Shown here: in pieces, positions 61,024 to 64,000 of the stretch
How the letters are laid out: every line of letters begins with the position of its first letter
Numbering within the stretch: the first letter of the stretch is position 1
Source of the DNA: Planctomycetota bacterium
Lineage (GTDB): Bacteria > Planctomycetota > Phycisphaerae > Phycisphaerales > Zrk34
Assembly (NCBI GenBank): GCA_016125255.1
Contig: WGMD01000002.1
Coordinates: forward strand, 496,001 to 560,000
Reading direction: 5' to 3'
Length of the DNA stretch: 64,000 nucleotides
The notes under the pieces: model-generated
What the model saw: the letters and a program-made list of their open reading frames with translations, nothing else
Databases searched by the model: none
What the model was told of the DNA's origin: nothing
Program-made: the position numbers and the translations under genes

Positions 61024-62073
61024 TCAGGCGACGGCGGCGGCGGTCTGGAGCAGGGACTTGCCGGTGCTGGTCAGATCGTCGCAGGCGACGGCGACGCGCT
61101 TGGCCATCGACTCCTCCGCCTTCTTGAGATAGCTGCGAGGGTCGTAGACCTTCTTGTTGCCGACTTCGTCTTCGACCTTCAGGACGCCGTCGTAGTTCTT
61201 GAGCATGTGATCGGCGATGGGGCGGGTGAAGCTGTACTGGCAGTCGGTGTCGACGTTCATCTTGACGACGCCGTACTCGAGGGTTTCGCGGATCTGATGC
61301 TGCGGGGTGCCGGAGCCGCCGTGGAAGACGAGGTGGAAGACGGCGTTGGAGCCGTACTTGGCCTTGATGGCGTCCTGCCCCTGCTTGAGGATTTCGGGGC
61401 GGAGTTTGACGGCACCGGGCTTGTAGTGGCCGTGCACGTTGCCGAAGGTGGCGGCGAACATGTAGACGCCGTCGACTTCCTTCATGCGGCGATAGACTTC
61501 GACCATGTCCTCGGGGGTGGTGTAGAGCTTGTCGGCGGGCGTGTCATGCGAACCGGCGGCTCCGTCTTCTTCACCGCCGACGACGCCGGCTTCGATCTCG
61601 ATGATCTGCCCGATCTTGGCCATCCGCTTGTAGAGCGGGACGGCCAGGTCGAGGTTCTCCTTGAGCGGGAGGTTGGAGGCGTCGAGCATATGCGAGTTGT
61701 AGAGCGGGAGCAGGCCGGCCTTGACGCGCTTCTCCGACTCTTCGATGAGCGGGACCATGAAGTCGTCAACGTTCTTCGGCGGGCAGTGATCGGTATGCAC
61801 GGCGATGAGCACGTTGTAGTGCTCGGCCATGCGATGAATATGCTCGGCGATGGAGATCGCGCCGACGGCTTTGCTCTTGATGGAGAGTCCGGAGGCGAAT
61901 TCGCCGCCGCCGGTGGAGACCTGGATGATGCCGTCGGACTTGGAGTCGGCGAAGCCCTTGAGTGCGGCGTTGGCTGTGACCATGGAGCTGACGTTGATGG
62001 CCGGGTAGGCGTAGTCGCCCTTCTGGGCGGCGTCGAGCATCTGACGATACTGTTCGGGCGTGGCAATAGGCAT
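61024..62073 (-). CDS. fba: Fructose-bisphosphate aldolase, class II
   Basis: 349 residues. Zinc-dependent aldolase of glycolysis and gluconeogenesis. LIAVHTDHCPPKNVDDFMVP carries metal-binding His residues, SHMLDASNLPLKENLDLAVP and EIEAGVVGGEEDGAAG follow, and FHGGSGTPQHQIRETLEYGV is the phosphate loop. The length fits the class IIA (E. coli type) group. AGGA before ATG 62073 is preferred over the ATG 21 bases upstream. It is followed by a strong terminator. Confidence 0.95.
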   Translation of the reverse strand: MPIATPEQYRQMLDAAQKGDYAYPAINVSSMVTANAALKGFADSKSDGIIQVSTGGGEFASGLSIKSKAVGAISIAEHIHRMAEHYNVLIAVHTDHCPPKNVDDFMVPLIEESEKRVKAGLLPLYNSHMLDASNLPLKENLDLAVPLYKRMAKIGQIIEIEAGVVGGEEDGAAGSHDTPADKLYTTPEDMVEVYRRMKEVDGVYMFAATFGNVHGHYKPGAVKLRPEILKQGQDAIKAKYGSNAVFHLVFHGGSGTPQHQIRETLEYGVVKMNVDTDCQYSFTRPIADHMLKNYDGVLKVEDEVGNKKVYDPRSYLKKAEESMAKRVAVACDDLTSTGKSLLQTAAAVA

Positions 62074-62387
62074 AGCGTGATTCCTGTCGGTCAATGGTTG
62101 AAAATGGCGAAGACGGGCCGCGTGCCCACCATGGCTCGTGAACCGCGCGTCATCTTAGTGCAAAACCGCCGCGTCAACAATCCAGCCCCGCTCATCATCC
62201 GCCCGACCGCACCCGCCGACGACACCGACGGCCGATTTGGCCCTGAAAATGCGTGCGCCACCCCGAAAGCGTTTGAAACCGCGCGGGCGACATTGTCGAT
62301 ACAACCGTTCGAACCGGAGCGGGGCGCGTGCGTAGAATGTGTTAAAGAAACCGAAGATTCACCGGTTTTCACCCAGGGAGGTTCCCG
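62074..62387. other. Promoter region between divergent fba and the secreted protein
   Basis: About 314 bp with no gene. A strong ribosome site GGGAGGT lies at its right end. No clear -35/-10 pair could be chosen. Confidence 0.5.
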
Positions 62388-63335
62388 ATGTCAGCCAACA
62401 GCCGTTCGCGTCATCAGCGTCTTTCCCTCACCATCGCCATCATCGCCCTCGCCGCCGGCGCGATCCTGTTCGCCACCGGCGAGGCCTACGCCGGTTCGCG
62501 CGTGTCGTTCGGCATCAGCGTGGGCTCCGGCGGTTGCTACTCACCCGGCTACTCGTCCTTCGGGTTCGGCTACAGCCACTACCGCAATTACTGCGGGCCG
62601 AGCTATCGCGGCTATTACTCGCATACCACTTACTACCGGCCCTACAACTACTGCCCTCCGCCGGTGTACTGCCCCCCGCAGGTGACGTACGTCGTCCCCC
62701 CGCAGGTTAACTACGTGCAGGGCGTCGCCTACACGCCCAACACCGCCGTCGTCATCACGCCTCCGCAGGCCCAGCCCGTCGTGACCGAAACCGCCACGCC
62801 CGCCAGCTACACCTATCCCTACATCAACAATTCGAGCAACACGACCGTCGTCGCCCCGGCGAATCCCGCCACCCCGCCGGTCGTCGTGTCCGCCCCGCAG
62901 ACGCTGACCGACGGGTTCGGCCTGCTGCGTGGAGCCAACACGCGCGGCGCCCTCGACGCCTTCGCCGCCGAAGCCGAGCGCTTCCCCAACGCCGGTCTGC
63001 CCAAGGTTGGTTACGCCATCGCCGCCGGGCTCAATGGCGATGACGCCAAGGCCGCCTGGGCCTTGCGCAGCGCCGTCGAGATGGACGCCAGCGGGCTCGA
63101 CCGCGTGCCGACCGATGCGGCCGTGCAGGCGATGATCTCCAACGTGCTTCACCGCTACGAGCAGCGTCAGAACGGGTTCAGCCGCGCCGATGATGCGTTC
63201 ATGATCGCCGCCTGCCGCTACCTGCTGCACGACTACGCCGGCGCTCAGACCGCCATCGCCAGCGCCGCCGCCACCGGCGACAACGCCGCCACGACCCAGA
63301 CCCTCCGCGCCATGATCACGCAGGCGGCCAAGTAA
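62388..63335 (+). CDS. Exported Tyr/Pro-rich protein with helical C-terminal domain
   Basis: 315 residues. Signal peptide (LTIAIIALAAGAILFATGEA). The first part after it is rich in Tyr, Gly, Ser and Cys (GCYSPGYSSFGFGYSHYRNY), then Pro/Val (PPPVYCPPQVTYVVPPQVNY): disordered or sticky surface sequence. From about residue 180 there is a helical Ala-rich domain (GANTRGALDAFAAEAERFPN) like a TPR repeat array. Similar planctomycete envelope proteins pair Tyr/Cys-rich and TPR parts. The function is unknown. Confidence 0.75.
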   Translation: MSANSRSRHQRLSLTIAIIALAAGAILFATGEAYAGSRVSFGISVGSGGCYSPGYSSFGFGYSHYRNYCGPSYRGYYSHTTYYRPYNYCPPPVYCPPQVTYVVPPQVNYVQGVAYTPNTAVVITPPQAQPVVTETATPASYTYPYINNSSNTTVVAPANPATPPVVVSAPQTLTDGFGLLRGANTRGALDAFAAEAERFPNAGLPKVGYAIAAGLNGDDAKAAWALRSAVEMDASGLDRVPTDAAVQAMISNVLHRYEQRQNGFSRADDAFMIAACRYLLHDYAGAQTAIASAAATGDNAATTQTLRAMITQAAK

Positions 63336-63373
63336 TCGCCGCCCTCAACAGTCCCCCTCTTCTTTTGTTCTCC

Positions 63374-63404
63374 GCGCGGCCGATTCGTCGGCCGCGCCTT
63401 TTTT
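63374..63404 (+). terminator. Intrinsic terminator
   Basis: Ten-base stem GCGCGGCCGA / TCGGCCGCGC with TTCG loop, then CTTTTTT: a textbook terminator following the Tyr/Pro-rich gene. Confidence 0.9.
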
Positions 63405-63447
63405 AGCGCCCGTGTCCCGCCGCTCACGTACGGGGTATCATCGCGGC

Positions 63448-64000
63448 ATGAACATCACACGCCGCCGCGCCATCGCCGCAATGTCCCTCGCTTCTGCTAA
63501 TGTGTTGACCATGAACGCAACCGCTCAAGCCGATTCGCCCCCCGAGCCCGCCAGGCGCGGCCGGCCCATCGCCGTGTCCACCTACTCCTACTGGCGCTAC
63601 CGCGCCGACTCAAAGCTCCGTATCGATCAGTGCATCGACCTCGCCGCCGATGCCGGATTCGACGGCGTCGAGATTCTCGAAAAGCAGATGGACCGCACCG
63701 ACGCCGCATACATGCAGCAGCTCAAACAGCAGGCGTTCAAGCGCGGCCTGTCGCTGTGCGGCATGAGCACGCATCAATCCTTCGTGAACCCCGACCCCGC
63801 CGAGCGTCAGAAGAACATCGACATCACGATTCAAAGCATCGAGCGTGCCTACGCCATGGGCATCCCCACGATCCGCATCAACACCGGCCGCTGGGGCACC
63901 ATTCCCGACTTCAACGAGCTGATGAAACATCGCGGGATCGAGCCGCGCCTTGAGGGGTTCACCGATGACGATGGATTCGCATGGGTCATCGACTCGATCG
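63448..64000 (+). CDS. Tat-exported sugar phosphate isomerase/epimerase-like protein (runs off the window)
   Basis: Only the first 184 codons are in view. The N-terminus MNITRRRAIAAMSLASANVL has the twin-arginine pattern followed by an Ala-rich segment. IAVSTYSYWRY and CIDLAADAGFDGVEILEKQM are the first strands of the xylose isomerase-like TIM barrel (AP-endonuclease 2 superfamily), and IERAYAMGIPTIRINTGRWG continues it. Members act on sugars such as inosose or hydroxypyruvate. The catalytic part and metal ligands lie mostly beyond the edge. Confidence 0.75.
   Translation, partial: MNITRRRAIAAMSLASANVLTMNATAQADSPPEPARRGRPIAVSTYSYWRYRADSKLRIDQCIDLAADAGFDGVEILEKQMDRTDAAYMQQLKQQAFKRGLSLCGMSTHQSFVNPDPAERQKNIDITIQSIERAYAMGIPTIRINTGRWGTIPDFNELMKHRGIEPRLEGFTDDDGFAWVIDSI

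Noticed and set aside
61021-62685. 554-residue plus-strand open frame over the aldolase
   Set aside because: Antisense of fba running into a shadow of the next gene; the aldolase on the minus strand is unmistakable.

Overview
The window is about 64 kb of GC-rich chromosomal DNA that looks like a member of the Planctomycetota, most likely class Phycisphaerae. This is an inference from gene content. The signs are three proteins with PEP-CTERM-type C-termini, many prepilin-like proteins of the FTLIELLVV type, an ECF sigma / FecR-like pair, a DUF5722 protein, a sialate O-acetylesterase, a heparinase-like protein, and a tyrosine recombinase whose 3' end runs antisense into a tRNA. KDO and Lpt-type genes indicate an LPS-bearing outer membrane.

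Layout. 1-3.1 kb is the scar of a mobile island: a type I restriction subunit (hsdR) with an in-frame stop and no 5' end, fused head to head with a recombinase that also lacks its 5' end, next to tRNA-Asp. 3-12.5 kb holds truA, a flavin-reductase-like protein, a nucleosidase-like protein, a WecA/MraY-type sugar-phosphate transferase with an O-antigen ligase-like protein, an amidohydrolase with a lipoprotein, and a sodium symporter with a 50-residue partner encoded by a short gene. 12.5-20 kb holds a CBS protein, two peroxiredoxins around a DUF5722 protein, polA, and a lone SIR2-like gene. 20-29 kb encodes exported proteins (class II-like cytochrome c, sialate esterase, two PEP-CTERM proteins) and tag. 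29-36 kb contains a broken macrodomain gene, scpA, and the envelope operon kdsD-kdsC-giant LptC/LptA-like gene. 36-46 kb has typA, a HEPN/MNT toxin-antitoxin pair, lysC, two glycosyltransferases, an ACT protein and proS. 46-50 kb has a SulP transporter and a heparinase II/III-like protein.

50.3-60.7 kb is the most distinctive block. A minus-strand run encodes five pseudopilin-like proteins, two apparently carrying LamG-like domains, plus a GspC/PilP-like membrane protein. Divergent from it is a tightly overlapping ECF sigma / FecR-like / PEP-CTERM operon preceded by a textbook ECF promoter (GGAAC-16-CGTC). Two more prepilins and a lipoprotein follow. 61-64 kb has class II aldolase, a secreted Tyr/Pro-rich protein, and the start of a Tat-exported sugar-isomerase-like protein.

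A theme across the window is short palindromic and low-complexity repeats of the kind normally found between genes. Several lie in frame inside coding sequences (polA, proS, the FecR-like gene and two prepilin genes), so they have been adding or replacing peptide segments in otherwise intact proteins.
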